DNA from: Pseudomonadota bacterium
GTDB lineage: Bacteria > Pseudomonadota > Alphaproteobacteria > Ferrovibrionales > Ferrovibrionaceae
Assembly (NCBI GenBank): GCA_023433835.1
Contig: JAEYTW010000755.1
Span: 1 to 20,237 of the forward strand
Length of the DNA stretch: 20,237 bases
Direction of reading: 5' to 3'
The stretch's first letter is position 1. Every line of letters starts with the position of its first letter. Positions 5,165 through 13,726 of the stretch are shown piece by piece. Under the pieces are notes generated by a model. It did not search any database, was not told the origin of the DNA, and worked only from the letters and a program-made list of their open reading frames with translations. Made by a program: the position numbers and the translations under genes.

Positions 5165-7866
5165 GCCGCCGACTTCGCCTTGGTCGCGGCCTTCTTGGCG
5201 GCCGCCTTCTTCGGTGCCGCTTTCTTCGGCGCGGCCTCACCGTCATCCTTCTTGACCGCGGCCTTCTTGGTGGCCGCCTTCTTGGCCGCCGGCTTCTTCG
5301 CCGCGCCGGCGCGGGCGGCCAGCAGCGGCAGCGCCTGTTCCAAGGTGATCGCTTCGGGCGTCATCTCCTTGGGAAGCGTGGCATTGACGCCGCCGTGGCG
5401 GACATAGGGGCCGTAGCGGCCGGCCATCACCTCGATGGCGCCGCCCTCTGGGTGGTCGCCCAGCACCCGCAGCGGCGTCTGGCCGGCCTGGCGGCCGCGG
5501 CCGGGCTTGGCCGCCGCCTCGGCGATCAGCGTGACGGCGCGGTTCAATCCGATCTCGATCGCCTCGTCGACCGAGGCGAGGCGGACATATTTCCCGTCGT
5601 GCTCGAGGAACGGCCCGAAACGGCCCTGGCCCGAGGTGATGGCCTTGCCGGTCTCGGGGTGCAGCCCGACCTCGCGGGGCAGTGCCAGCATGCGCAGGGC
5701 GAAGGCGAGGTCGACTTCCTCGAGCGGCTTAGACTTCGGGATCGAGGCGCGGCGCGGCTTTTCCTTGCCCTCCGGTTCGCCCAACTGCAGGTAGTGGCCG
5801 AACGGACCCTTGCGCAGGGTGATCATCTGGCCGGTGGCGGGATCGGGGCCGAGCTCGACCGGCCCGTCGGCGGCGATGCCCGATTCGGCCTCGCCGGTAC
5901 CGACCTGCAGCGGCCGGGTATAGCGGCATTCAGGGTAGCGCGAGCAGCCGATGAAGGCGCCCATGCGGCCGAGCTTGATGCCGAGGCGGCCTTCGCCGCA
6001 GGTCGGGCAGGTGCGCGGGTCGGCGCCATCCTCGCGGACGGGGAAGAAATGGGGCCCGAGATACTCGTCGATGACGCGCAGCGTTTCCGACCGCGTGCCG
6101 ATCGCTTCGTCGATGAACTTGATGGCTTCGTCGACGGCCAGCAGCTTGCCTTCCTGGCCTTCCTCGACGCCATGCTTGGCGAAGTCGCGCCAGAATTCGC
6201 GCAAGACCGTCTTCCAGTCGGCGCGCTGGCCCGAGATGTCGTCGAGCCTCTCCTCCAGCTGGGCGGTGAAGTCGTAGGTGAAGTAGCGGTCGAAGAAGTT
6301 GTTGAGGAACGCGGTGACCAGGCGCCCGGCATCCTCGGGGATGAAGCGCTTCTGGTCGAGCCGGGCGTAGCCGCGGGTGCGGAGCACTTCGAGAATCGCG
6401 GCATAGGTCGACGGCCGGCCGATGCCGAGTTCTTCCAGGCGCTTGACCAGGCTGGCTTCGGTGTAGCGCGGCGGCGGTTCGGTGAAATGCTGCTCGGGCC
6501 GCACGGCCTCGCGGGTCAGGCCGTCGCCCGCCGACAGCTTGGGCAGGCGGTTGGCATCCTCGTCGCCGGCCCGATCGTCGGCGCCTTCCTCGTAGAGCTT
6601 GAGGAAACCGGCAAACAGCAGGACCGAACCGGTCGCGCGCAGGGCCAGTTTGCCGGCGGTGTCGGCGACTTCGACGGTCGTGCGCTCGAAATCGGCCGAT
6701 TCCATCTGGCTGGCGATCGCGCGTTTCCAGATCAGTTCGTAGAGGCGGAACTGGTCGGGATCGAGCCGGTCGCGCACATCTTCCGGCAGGCGGCGGAAAT
6801 CGGTCGGGCGCACGGCTTCGTGCGCCTCCTGGGCATTCTTGGCCTTGGCCGAATAGCTGCGCGGCCGTTCCGGCACGTACTTGTCGCCGAACTCGGTGCC
6901 GATGACGCTGCGGGCCAGGGCCACCGCCTCGTCGGCCATCTGCACGCCGTCGGTCCGCATATAGGTGATCAGGCCGACGACCTCGCCGCCGACATCGACG
7001 CCTTCATAGAGGCGCTGGGCGACCTGCATTGCCTGCTTGGCCGAGAAGCCGAGCTTGCGCGAGGCTTCCTGCTGCAGGGTCGAGGTGGTGAAGGGCGGGG
7101 CGGGATGGCGCTTGGCCGGCTTGACCGTGACGTCGGCCACCCGGAACTGGGCATTGTTCAGACGGGCGGCGACCGCCTTGGCCGCGGCCTCGTCGCCCAG
7201 ATCGAACTTGTCGAGCTTCGCGCCATCGACGCTGGCCAGGCGGGCGGTGAAGGCCTGCGACCCGGCGCCGAGATCGACGTCGATCGTCCAGTATTCGCGC
7301 GCCTTGAAGGCTTCGATCTCGGTTTCGCGCTCGCAGATCAGGCGCAGCGCCACCGACTGGACGCGGCCGGCCGACTTGGCGCCCGGCAGCTTGCGCCACA
7401 GGAGGGGCGACAGGGTGAAGCCGACGAGGTAGTCGAGCGCCCGGCGCGCCTGCTGGGCGTTGACCAGGTCCATGTCGACGTCGCGCGGATTCTTGATCGC
7501 CTGGGTGACGGCCGACTTGGTGATCTCGTTGAAGACGATGCGCTTGATGTCGACGCCCTTCAGCGCCTTGCGGTGCTCCAGCGCCTCGAGCACATGCCAG
7601 GAAATCGCCTCGCCCACGCGATCCGGATCGGTCGCCAGATATAGATGAGAGGCGCCCTTGACCGCGTCGGCGATGGCCTTCAGGTGTTTGGCCGACCTGG
7701 GGTCGACCTCGTAGGTCATCGAGAAATCGTCGTCCGGCCGCACCGAGCCGTCCTTGGCCGGCAGGTCCCGCACGTGCCCGTAGGACGCCAGCACCTTGAA
7801 GCCGCTGCCCAGGTATTTCTCGATGGTCTTGGCCTTGGCCGGGCTTTCGACGACGACGACATCCAT
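5161..7866 (-). CDS. topA: DNA topoisomerase I (type IA), with an altered Toprim motif
   Basis: Relaxes negative supercoils. The start is the ATG at 7866 (MDVVVVESPAKAKTIEKYLG, the family N-terminus), preferred over an in-frame TTG at 7890; no strong ribosome site is visible. Of 901 residues, 1-110 form the Toprim domain with E7; the catalytic Tyr is Y302 in LITYMRTDG; a C4 zinc finger is C620, C623, C641, C647; three topoisomerase C-terminal repeats follow (about 670-850), then a Lys/Ala-rich tail. Oddity: the motif usually reads DPDREGEAIxWH, but here it is DPDRVGEAISWH, so V84 replaces the third acidic residue of the DxDxE set (equivalent to E115 of E. coli TopA). The remaining sequence is intact and full length. 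Confidence 0.95.
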   Translation of the reverse strand: MDVVVVESPAKAKTIEKYLGSGFKVLASYGHVRDLPAKDGSVRPDDDFSMTYEVDPRSAKHLKAIADAVKGASHLYLATDPDRVGEAISWHVLEALEHRKALKGVDIKRIVFNEITKSAVTQAIKNPRDVDMDLVNAQQARRALDYLVGFTLSPLLWRKLPGAKSAGRVQSVALRLICERETEIEAFKAREYWTIDVDLGAGSQAFTARLASVDGAKLDKFDLGDEAAAKAVAARLNNAQFRVADVTVKPAKRHPAPPFTTSTLQQEASRKLGFSAKQAMQVAQRLYEGVDVGGEVVGLITYMRTDGVQMADEAVALARSVIGTEFGDKYVPERPRSYSAKAKNAQEAHEAVRPTDFRRLPEDVRDRLDPDQFRLYELIWKRAIASQMESADFERTTVEVADTAGKLALRATGSVLLFAGFLKLYEEGADDRAGDEDANRLPKLSAGDGLTREAVRPEQHFTEPPPRYTEASLVKRLEELGIGRPSTYAAILEVLRTRGYARLDQKRFIPEDAGRLVTAFLNNFFDRYFTYDFTAQLEERLDDISGQRADWKTVLREFWRDFAKHGVEEGQEGKLLAVDEAIKFIDEAIGTRSETLRVIDEYLGPHFFPVREDGADPRTCPTCGEGRLGIKLGRMGAFIGCSRYPECRYTRPLQVGTGEAESGIAADGPVELGPDPATGQMITLRKGPFGHYLQLGEPEGKEKPRRASIPKSKPLEEVDLAFALRMLALPREVGLHPETGKAITSGQGRFGPFLEHDGKYVRLASVDEAIEIGLNRAVTLIAEAAAKPGRGRQAGQTPLRVLGDHPEGGAIEVMAGRYGPYVRHGGVNATLPKEMTPEAITLEQALPLLAARAGAAKKPAAKKAATKKAAVKKDDGEAAPKKAAPKKAAAKKAATKAKSAA
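5164..5310 (-). repeat. Low-complexity Lys/Ala tail of TopA
   Basis: The last ~48 residues of TopA are built from KKAA/KKPA/KAAT-type units encoded by repeated gccgccttctt-like stretches on the plus strand. Such basic, histone H1-like tails are frequent on TopA of GC-rich bacteria and probably add nonspecific DNA binding. The tail is interrupted once by an acidic DDGEA. Confidence 0.8.
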
Positions 7867-7917
7867 GTTCAATTCAACCCGCGTAACCAACCCATGCGCC
7901 TTCTCGGCGGAGCCTGG

Positions 7918-7946
7918 AACATGGGCAAAACTGTCCGAAGAGTCAA
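7918..7946 (-). promoter_or_regulatory. Candidate promoter of topA-rnr-gdpD
   Basis: The minus strand reads TTGACT (7946-7941), 17 bases, CATGTT (7923-7918). The transcription start would fall near 7911, about 45 bases before the topA ATG. It lies in the 136-base gap between the YHYH gene and topA, which otherwise shows no gene and no clear terminator. Confidence 0.5.
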
Positions 7947-8002
7947 ATGGGGTGGTTTTTGCGGGTCGAACCTCAGAATGAAAACGCCGTCAGGTCGATT
8001 GC

Positions 8003-9601
8003 TCAGTCCTCACTGATTTTCCGGCGCCAGGTCGCGGGCACGCTGCCGCGCTCGATCTGCCCTTTCTCGTCCTTGCCCGTGATGCCCAGGTCGAACACCG
8101 TCTTCAGCCGATCGCCGTTCTCGCTGAAGAATTTGCTGCGGGCGGTGGCATCGAGGCTGTCGTTGAAGGCATCGGTCCGGCTTTTGTACTGGACCCCGAC
8201 GAAATAGGGGAAGGCGGCGGTTTTCAGCCGGTCCCGGTCGGTCAGCTTGCCCGCGAACGTGGCGACGTAGTGATAGGCGCTGGCCTGGCGTTCGGGCAGC
8301 CAGCTGTCGATGCCGTTGTGAAAATCGAGATCGCCGTAGCCGGGCACGAACTCGTAATCTTCCGCAAAGGCGCCGATCCGCGCCTTGAAGTAGAATTTGT
8401 CGACGTCGGCGATCTGATAGCTGGCCGGCAGGATCGCGGCACCGAAATCCGGGCCCCACAGATCGGACTGCTTCAGCAGGTAGTTCTTCGCCATGACGGT
8501 CTTGCCGCCGGGCAGCCGCACGCTGTTCTCCCAATAGACGTAGCCCTGCTCGTCGCGTTTCAGGCCGGGCCCCGCCGACAGTGCCTTGATCTCGCTGGCC
8601 AGCTTCTCGTCGCCGTCGGCCGGGCCGCCGGCATAGAGGATGTCGGCCTTGGGCTTGCCGAACAGGTTCAGCAGGTTGGCGCCGGTCCGGTTGCTGCCGT
8701 CCCAGTTGGCGACGACCCATTCGGGAATCGAGCTGCGATGGCCGGTCTTCTGCCACGACCGCTGCACGTAGCTGCTCTTCAGCACCTTCAGGCCCGAGGA
8801 CTTGTCCTTGGAGGTGTAGCCCAGCGGTCCGTAGATCGGATTCGCGTCGATGGCGAAGCCGACCAGCCTGGAATGGGCCTTCTTTCCCTGGAAATACGGG
8901 TCCTTCAGCTCTTCCAGCAGTTCGACCGACATCTGGTGATTGTGGAAGATGCCGCGGCTTTTGGGGAAGTTCGGCACGTTGCTCGGGGTGGCATGCGAGA
9001 CGTCGGCATTGACGATCAGCGCCTCGGCGACGTTGGCGTCGTAGGACCAGACCCCCTTGTTGTCGTAGGCGAAGGTGTCGGTGTAGTTGAAGATGCTGAC
9101 GCCGTTGACGAAGATGCCGATGGCGCCCTTGTCGGCGAAATCATGTACGGCGCGCTCGTCGGCCGTGGGCGTCGCCGAAATCCGGAAGATGCCGTAGGTC
9201 TGGCCCGGCTTGAAGCTGGCAAAGACCTTCGGCGTCTCCATCAGGTAATCTGGTATACCGCTGACATAGACGATGGCCGAGGACTGGTCCTCGGTGGTCT
9301 GCACCGCCACGACGTCGGCCGGGATGCGCGAGACCACCGCGGTCCAGGCCGGCGTGTCGCTGATCCCGAAGCAGGGCTTTGCCTGGTTGCGGTTGACGTG
9401 CAGGCTCGAGATCACGCGCTTCCAGATGTCGGTCGACTGCAGTGCCTTGTCGGCAAGCGGGCCGGCCGTGGTGCAGCGGACGAGCGGCTTTTGCGACGTG
9501 CCGGTCTGGTCATGGGCGTGCGCGGCGCCGGCCGCGCCCAGCATCGAACAGACGAGGGCGGCGCCCAGCCGGCGAGTCGTCATGAGAAACGCGTAATCCA
9601 T
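8003..9601 (-). CDS. Secreted YHYH-family protein of unknown function
   Basis: A 532-residue exported protein. Residues 1-29 are a signal peptide (Arg pair, hydrophobic core, cut near AHA). The YHYH-domain hallmarks are in order: GIFVNGVSIFN (162-172), a GVWSYDAN segment (183-190), FHNHQ (219-223) in the place of the name-giving YHYH, and HSRLVGFAIDANPIYGPLGY (243-262). The C-terminal 250 residues are not recognised. Cys43 and Cys77 could form a disulfide. The ATG at 9601 is chosen for GAGGGAAAG just upstream. The gene sits between dprA and topA, which are often direct neighbours in related genomes, so it looks like a lineage-specific insertion into the housekeeping block. The biochemical role of the YHYH family is not established. 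Confidence 0.75.
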   Translation of the reverse strand: MDYAFLMTTRRLGAALVCSMLGAAGAAHAHDQTGTSQKPLVRCTTAGPLADKALQSTDIWKRVISSLHVNRNQAKPCFGISDTPAWTAVVSRIPADVVAVQTTEDQSSAIVYVSGIPDYLMETPKVFASFKPGQTYGIFRISATPTADERAVHDFADKGAIGIFVNGVSIFNYTDTFAYDNKGVWSYDANVAEALIVNADVSHATPSNVPNFPKSRGIFHNHQMSVELLEELKDPYFQGKKAHSRLVGFAIDANPIYGPLGYTSKDKSSGLKVLKSSYVQRSWQKTGHRSSIPEWVVANWDGSNRTGANLLNLFGKPKADILYAGGPADGDEKLASEIKALSAGPGLKRDEQGYVYWENSVRLPGGKTVMAKNYLLKQSDLWGPDFGAAILPASYQIADVDKFYFKARIGAFAEDYEFVPGYGDLDFHNGIDSWLPERQASAYHYVATFAGKLTDRDRLKTAAFPYFVGVQYKSRTDAFNDSLDATARSKFFSENGDRLKTVFDLGITGKDEKGQIERGSVPATWRRKISED

Positions 9602-9692
9602 CTTTCCCTCTGGCCTGCGCGGGAGAGGATGCCCTGGAAATCGCCTGGTATGCCAGCGCCGTATGCTGACCTGCAGCTTACGGGAGCCGGTG

Positions 9693-10760
9693 TCAGCCGC
9701 GCGACACCCGCCCGCCGGGATGCCGCTCGATCTCGCCCGTCAGGTCCCAATCGACCAGGATCGCCTGCACCGCGGCCGGGTTGAGGCCGCTGAGACGGAT
9801 CAGGTCGTCGACCGGCATCGGCACCGGCGACAGCAGGCCGGCGAGCTTGCGGCGATTCTCATCCATGTCGGCAATGATCGGGGCGGCGAGCGGCGCCGGC
9901 GCGGCGGCCGTCGTCACCTGCGGCGCCAGCACCGCCAGCACGTCGTCGGCCCGTTCGGTCAGGGTGGCGCCGCGGCGCAGGAGGTCGTTGCAGCCCTGCG
10001 CCCGGGCATCGAGGGGCGAACCCGGCACGGCGAAGACGTCGCGGCCCTGGTCGGCGGCAAGCCTGGCGGTGATCAGCGAGCCCGATTTCAGTGCGGCCTC
10101 GACCACCAGCACGCCGAGCGAGACGCCGGAGATGATGCGGTTGCGGCGGGGGAAAAGATTGGGCTGGGTCGGCGTGCCGGGCGGCATCTCGGCCAGGATC
10201 AGGCCATCCTCGCCCAGGCGCCGCTGCAGCGCCTCGTTCTCCGGCGGGTAGATCACGTCGATGCCGCCGGCGATGGCGGCGATGGTGCCGGTCGACAACG
10301 CGCCGTTATGGGCCGCGGTATCGATCCCGCGCGCCAGCCCGGAAACGATGACGAACCCGGCGCGGCCGAGATCGGCGGCGAATTCGCGGGCCAGCCGCAT
10401 GCCGCCGGCCGAGGCGTTGCGGGCGCCGACGATGGCGACCGGCGGCCGGCCGAGCAGGTCGCGCCGGCCCTTGGCGGTCAGTACCGGCGGTGCGTCGTCG
10501 AGCTGGGCCAGCCCGGCGGGATAATCGGGATCGCCGCGGAACAGGTGGAAACCGCCGAGGCGGTGCAGCGTATCGATCTCGCGCTCGATGTCGCCGCGGG
10601 CGGCGGTCCTGCGGCGCTTGCCCGCCAGGGCTTCCAGCGCGGCCGCGGCCGTGCCGTGCTCGGCCAGCGCGTCGCGGAACGTGATGGGCCCGATATTGTC
10701 GCTGCGCCACAGGCGCAGCCGGTCGAAGCGGTCGCGGTCGTCCGTCGGGGCGGGAATCAC
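9693..10760 (-). CDS. dprA: DNA processing protein DprA
   Basis: Binds incoming single-stranded DNA and loads RecA during natural transformation. The 355 residues contain an N-terminal SAM-like region, a Rossmann fold with VAIVGARNAS (108-117), SGLARGID (140-147) and FPRRNRIISG (203-212), and a C-terminal winged-helix segment (about 300-350). This is the full alphaproteobacterial architecture. The start is GTG at 10760, overlapping the plsY stop (GTGA), so it is coupled to plsY. Possession of dprA alone does not prove competence. Confidence 0.95.
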   Translation of the reverse strand: MIPAPTDDRDRFDRLRLWRSDNIGPITFRDALAEHGTAAAALEALAGKRRRTAARGDIEREIDTLHRLGGFHLFRGDPDYPAGLAQLDDAPPVLTAKGRRDLLGRPPVAIVGARNASAGGMRLAREFAADLGRAGFVIVSGLARGIDTAAHNGALSTGTIAAIAGGIDVIYPPENEALQRRLGEDGLILAEMPPGTPTQPNLFPRRNRIISGVSLGVLVVEAALKSGSLITARLAADQGRDVFAVPGSPLDARAQGCNDLLRRGATLTERADDVLAVLAPQVTTAAAPAPLAAPIIADMDENRRKLAGLLSPVPMPVDDLIRLSGLNPAAVQAILVDWDLTGEIERHPGGRVSRG

Positions 10761-11374
10761 GCCGTCCCGGCCGGCTTCTTCTTGCCGATGCGCGGCTCGG
10801 TGCCGGCAGCCAAGCGGCGGATGTTCTCGTGATGGCGGATGAAGATCAGCACCGCCATGAACAGGCAGAGGGCGGCCAGTGCCGGCCCGCTGAGATACCA
10901 GGCCCAGATCGGCGCGGTGGCCGCCGCGACCAGCGCCGAGAGCGACGAGATGCGCAAGGCACCGGCGACGACCAGCCAGGTGGCGATGACGATCAGCCCC
11001 ATCGGCCAGAACACGCCGAGCAGGGTGCCGATGAAGGTCGCGACCCCCTTGCCGCCCTTGAAGCCGAGCCAGACGGGAAAGAGATGGCCGAGGAAGGCCG
11101 CGCCGCCGGCGAGGATGGCGAGCTCGAACCCCCAGCGCGCGGCGATCAGGGCGGCGATGCCGCCCTTGCCGGCGTCGAGGATCAGGGTGGCGGCGGCGAG
11201 ATCCTTGCGGCCGGTGCGCAGCACGTTGGTCGCGCCGATATTGCCCGACCCGATCTGCCTGATATCGCCGAGCCCGGCCAGCCGCGTCAGCACGAGGCCG
11301 AACGGGATCGAGCCGAGCAGATAGCCGAGCACGACGGCGGCCAGATAATAATGGAAGGGCAGGGTCCAGCTCAC
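10757..11374 (-). CDS. plsY: Acyl-phosphate:glycerol-3-phosphate acyltransferase PlsY
   Basis: Integral membrane enzyme that acylates glycerol 3-phosphate from acyl-phosphate, the first step of phospholipid synthesis. The three family motifs are present: GSIPFG (21-26), SGNIGATN (43-50) and GFKGGKG (104-110), with several hydrophobic segments consistent with about five to seven membrane spans and a basic C-terminus. The start is taken as GTG at 11374 (MSWTLPFHYYLAAVV), giving 205 residues, the normal family length. The open frame runs far upstream, but that part lies antisense-free over the end of the pyrC-like gene and has no membrane character. The ribosome site is weak. The gene begins 58 bases after the pyrC-like stop. 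Confidence 0.92.
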   Translation of the reverse strand: MSWTLPFHYYLAAVVLGYLLGSIPFGLVLTRLAGLGDIRQIGSGNIGATNVLRTGRKDLAAATLILDAGKGGIAALIAARWGFELAILAGGAAFLGHLFPVWLGFKGGKGVATFIGTLLGVFWPMGLIVIATWLVVAGALRISSLSALVAAATAPIWAWYLSGPALAALCLFMAVLIFIRHHENIRRLAAGTEPRIGKKKPAGTA

Positions 11375-11432
11375 CGTCGGGCCTATGTCAGCATGATCAG
11401 GGTTACGAGTCTGTGCCGATTTGGCCGGCCGA

Positions 11433-12734
11433 TCAACCCTCGCGCTTGCGTTCGAACACCGCCCGGCCGCCGACCACGGTACGGACCACGTGGCCCTGCA
11501 CCGGCCGGCCGTCGAACGGCGTGTTCTTGGCCTTCGAACGCAGCTTCGAGCCGTCGACGATCCAGGGCGCGTCGAGGTCGAACAGCACGAGATCGGCGGG
11601 GGCCCCCGCCGCCAGCCGGCCGCCGGGCAGGCCAAGCAGCCTGGCCGGGTTGATCGTCAGCTTGGCCAGCATGTCCAGGAGCGGGGCCGAGCCGTTGTGG
11701 AACAGCTCCAGCGTCAGCGGCAGCAGGGTTTCCAGGCCCACCGCGCCGAAGGCGGCCTGGCCGAAGGGCAAGCGCTTGCTTTCGGGATCGCGCGGGCAAT
11801 GGGCCGAGGAGATCACGTCGATCGTGCCGTCGCGCAGGCCCTCGACCACGGCCTTGCGGTCGACCTCGTCGCGCAGCGGCGGCCGGGTCTTGGCGAAGGT
11901 GCGGTATTCGCCGATCGCGGTCTCGTTCAGCGCGAAATTGAACGGCGCGGCGCCGCAGGAAATCTTCAGGCCCCGGGCCTTCCAGCGGCGGACCACGTCG
12001 ATCGCGTCGGCGGTCGAGAGATGGGCGCCGTGCCAGCGGCCGCCGGTGGCGGCGACCAGCCGCATGTCGCGCTCGACCAGGATGGTCTCGGCATAGGTCG
12101 GGATGCCGGCCAGGCCCAGCCGCGTCGCGGTCTCGCCGGCGTTGACCACGCCGGTGGCAAGCGAGGGATCCTCGCAGATCTGCACGATCAGCGCGTCGAA
12201 GGTGGTGGCGTAGGACAACAGCCGGCGCATGATCCGCGCATCGGGGATCGGCCGGTCGCCATCGGTGAAGCAGACTGCGCCGGCCTCCTGCAGCAGGCCG
12301 AACTCGGTCATTTCCTGGCCGGCCAGGCCCTTGGTGGCGGCGGCGGCGGGCAGGATGCGGACGAGCGAGGTGTCGCGCGCGCGGCGGTCGACGAATTCGA
12401 CCAGGGCGACCTGGTCGATCGCCGGGCTGGTATTGGGCATGGTGACGATGGTGGTGACGCCGCCCGCGGCGGCGGCACGGCCGGCGGTGGCCAGCGTCTC
12501 GTCATGCTCGGCGCCCGGTTCGCCGGTGAAGACATGCATGTCGATCAGGCCGGGGGCCAGCGCCAGGCGGGCACAATTGACCTCGACGATGTCGCCGGGC
12601 ACGCCGTCGTTGAACAGCCGCGGGCCGACATCGAGGATCTTGCCGTCCTGGACCAGCACGGCGCCGGGCGCGTCGAGGCCGGTCGCCGGGTCGAGCAGCC
12701 GGGCGCGGACATAGGCGGTGCGCTGGCCGGTCAT
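11433..12734 (-). CDS. pyrC': Dihydroorotase-like protein, probably catalytically inactive (PyrC')
   Basis: An amidohydrolase-fold homologue of type I dihydroorotase, 433 residues, overlapping the pyrB stop by four bases (ATGA). Most zinc and catalytic positions are lost. The HxH pair reads DMHVFTGEPG (H67 kept, F69 instead of His). The His of the HCED motif is replaced in VQICEDP (185-189). The TPHH region reads AAPFNFAL. The catalytic Asp of TDHAPH is Ala311 in SSAHCPR. Only H67 and H238 (AHLST) remain. In Pseudomonas, an inactive PyrC' paired with PyrB is needed for assembly of the aspartate carbamoyltransferase dodecamer, and degenerate copies next to pyrB are common in alphaproteobacteria. 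I infer the same structural role. A true dihydroorotase should then be encoded elsewhere. Confidence 0.88.
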   Translation of the reverse strand: MTGQRTAYVRARLLDPATGLDAPGAVLVQDGKILDVGPRLFNDGVPGDIVEVNCARLALAPGLIDMHVFTGEPGAEHDETLATAGRAAAAGGVTTIVTMPNTSPAIDQVALVEFVDRRARDTSLVRILPAAAATKGLAGQEMTEFGLLQEAGAVCFTDGDRPIPDARIMRRLLSYATTFDALIVQICEDPSLATGVVNAGETATRLGLAGIPTYAETILVERDMRLVAATGGRWHGAHLSTADAIDVVRRWKARGLKISCGAAPFNFALNETAIGEYRTFAKTRPPLRDEVDRKAVVEGLRDGTIDVISSAHCPRDPESKRLPFGQAAFGAVGLETLLPLTLELFHNGSAPLLDMLAKLTINPARLLGLPGGRLAAGAPADLVLFDLDAPWIVDGSKLRSKAKNTPFDGRPVQGHVVRTVVGGRAVFERKREG

Positions 12735-13714
12735 GCCCGGCCTCCAATCTGGCCGGAGCGGTTCGGGCGATGCTGGGCCAAGAGTTCGAGGCAGGCCATG
12801 CGCACGGCCACGCCCATCTCGACCTGCTCGCGGATGACCGAACGATGAATGTCGTCGGCGACCTCGGTATCGATTTCGACGCCGCGGTTCATCGGGCCGG
12901 GATGCATGATCAGCGCATCAGGTTTAGCCGCCTTCAGCTTGTCGGCGTCGAGCCCCCAGAAGCGGTAGTATTCGCGCACCGAGGGGATGAAGCCGCCCTG
13001 CATCCGCTCGGTCTGCAGGCGCAGCATCATGACGATGTCGCAGCCGTCCAGGCCGCGGCGCATGTCGTGATGGACCTCGACCCCGAAGCGGTCGATGGCC
13101 GAGGGCAGCAGGGTCGGCGGCGCGACCAGCCGCACCCGCGCGCCCATGGCGTTCAGGAGGTAGATGTTGGAGCGGGCCACCCGGCTGTGCAGGATGTCGC
13201 CGCAGATGGCGACGATCAGCCCTTCCAGATGCCCCTTGCGGCGGCGGATGGTCAGCGCGTCGAGCAGCGCCTGGGTCGGATGCTCGTGCTGGCCGTCGCC
13301 GGCGTTCAGCACCGAGCCGTCGACCTTGCGCGCCAACAGTTCCACCGCGCCCGAATCGGCATGCCGCACGACCAGGAGGTCGGGGTTCATCGCGTTCAGC
13401 GTCATCGCCGTGTCGATCAGCGTCTCGCCCTTCTTCACCGACGAGGTGTCGACCGACATGTTGATGACGTCGGCGCCGAGCCGCTTGCCCGCCAGCTCGA
13501 ACGACGTGCGCGTGCGCGTCGAGTTCTCGAAGAACAGGTTGATCAGCGTCCGGCCGCGCAGGACCTGGGACTTCTTGTCGACCTGCCGGTTCTGTTCGAC
13601 ATGGGCCTCGGCCCGGTCGAGCAGCATGACAATGTCGGCGGGGGAAAGCCCTTCGATGCCCAGCAGATGCCGGTGCGGAAAGAAGGGCAGGGGAGCGTTT
13701 TCGACGGCGTTCAT
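12731..13714 (-). CDS. pyrB: Aspartate carbamoyltransferase catalytic chain
   Basis: Joins carbamoyl phosphate and aspartate in de novo pyrimidine synthesis. The 327 residues contain the carbamoyl phosphate site STRTRTS (65-71), the KKGET loop (94-98), HPTQ (145-148), LRLQTER (231-237) and HPGPMNRG (271-278), all intact. The ATG at 13714 has AGGA about ten bases upstream and lies 12 bases after queC. It directly precedes and overlaps the inactive dihydroorotase-like gene, its likely structural partner. No pyrI is present and no obvious pyrimidine attenuator is seen upstream. Confidence 0.96.
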   Translation of the reverse strand: MNAVENAPLPFFPHRHLLGIEGLSPADIVMLLDRAEAHVEQNRQVDKKSQVLRGRTLINLFFENSTRTRTSFELAGKRLGADVINMSVDTSSVKKGETLIDTAMTLNAMNPDLLVVRHADSGAVELLARKVDGSVLNAGDGQHEHPTQALLDALTIRRRKGHLEGLIVAICGDILHSRVARSNIYLLNAMGARVRLVAPPTLLPSAIDRFGVEVHHDMRRGLDGCDIVMMLRLQTERMQGGFIPSVREYYRFWGLDADKLKAAKPDALIMHPGPMNRGVEIDTEVADDIHRSVIREQVEMGVAVRMACLELLAQHRPNRSGQIGGRA

Positions 13715-13726
13715 CGAAAGCCGATC

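Noticed and set aside
2975..7644. Very long plus-strand open frames opposite rnr and topA.
   Set aside because: They are antisense shadows produced by high GC at third positions; their translations are low-complexity in Ala, Gly, Arg and Asp and match no family, while the minus-strand genes have full motif sets.
9602..9692. CTGG-TATG-CCAG small palindrome between dprA and the YHYH gene.
   Set aside because: Arms of only four bases are expected by chance in GC-rich DNA, and no promoter or terminator elements flank it convincingly.
11375..11635. N-terminal extension of the plsY frame.
   Set aside because: It overlaps the end of the pyrC-like gene, is rich in Arg and Ser without membrane character, and would add 87 residues to a family of about 205.
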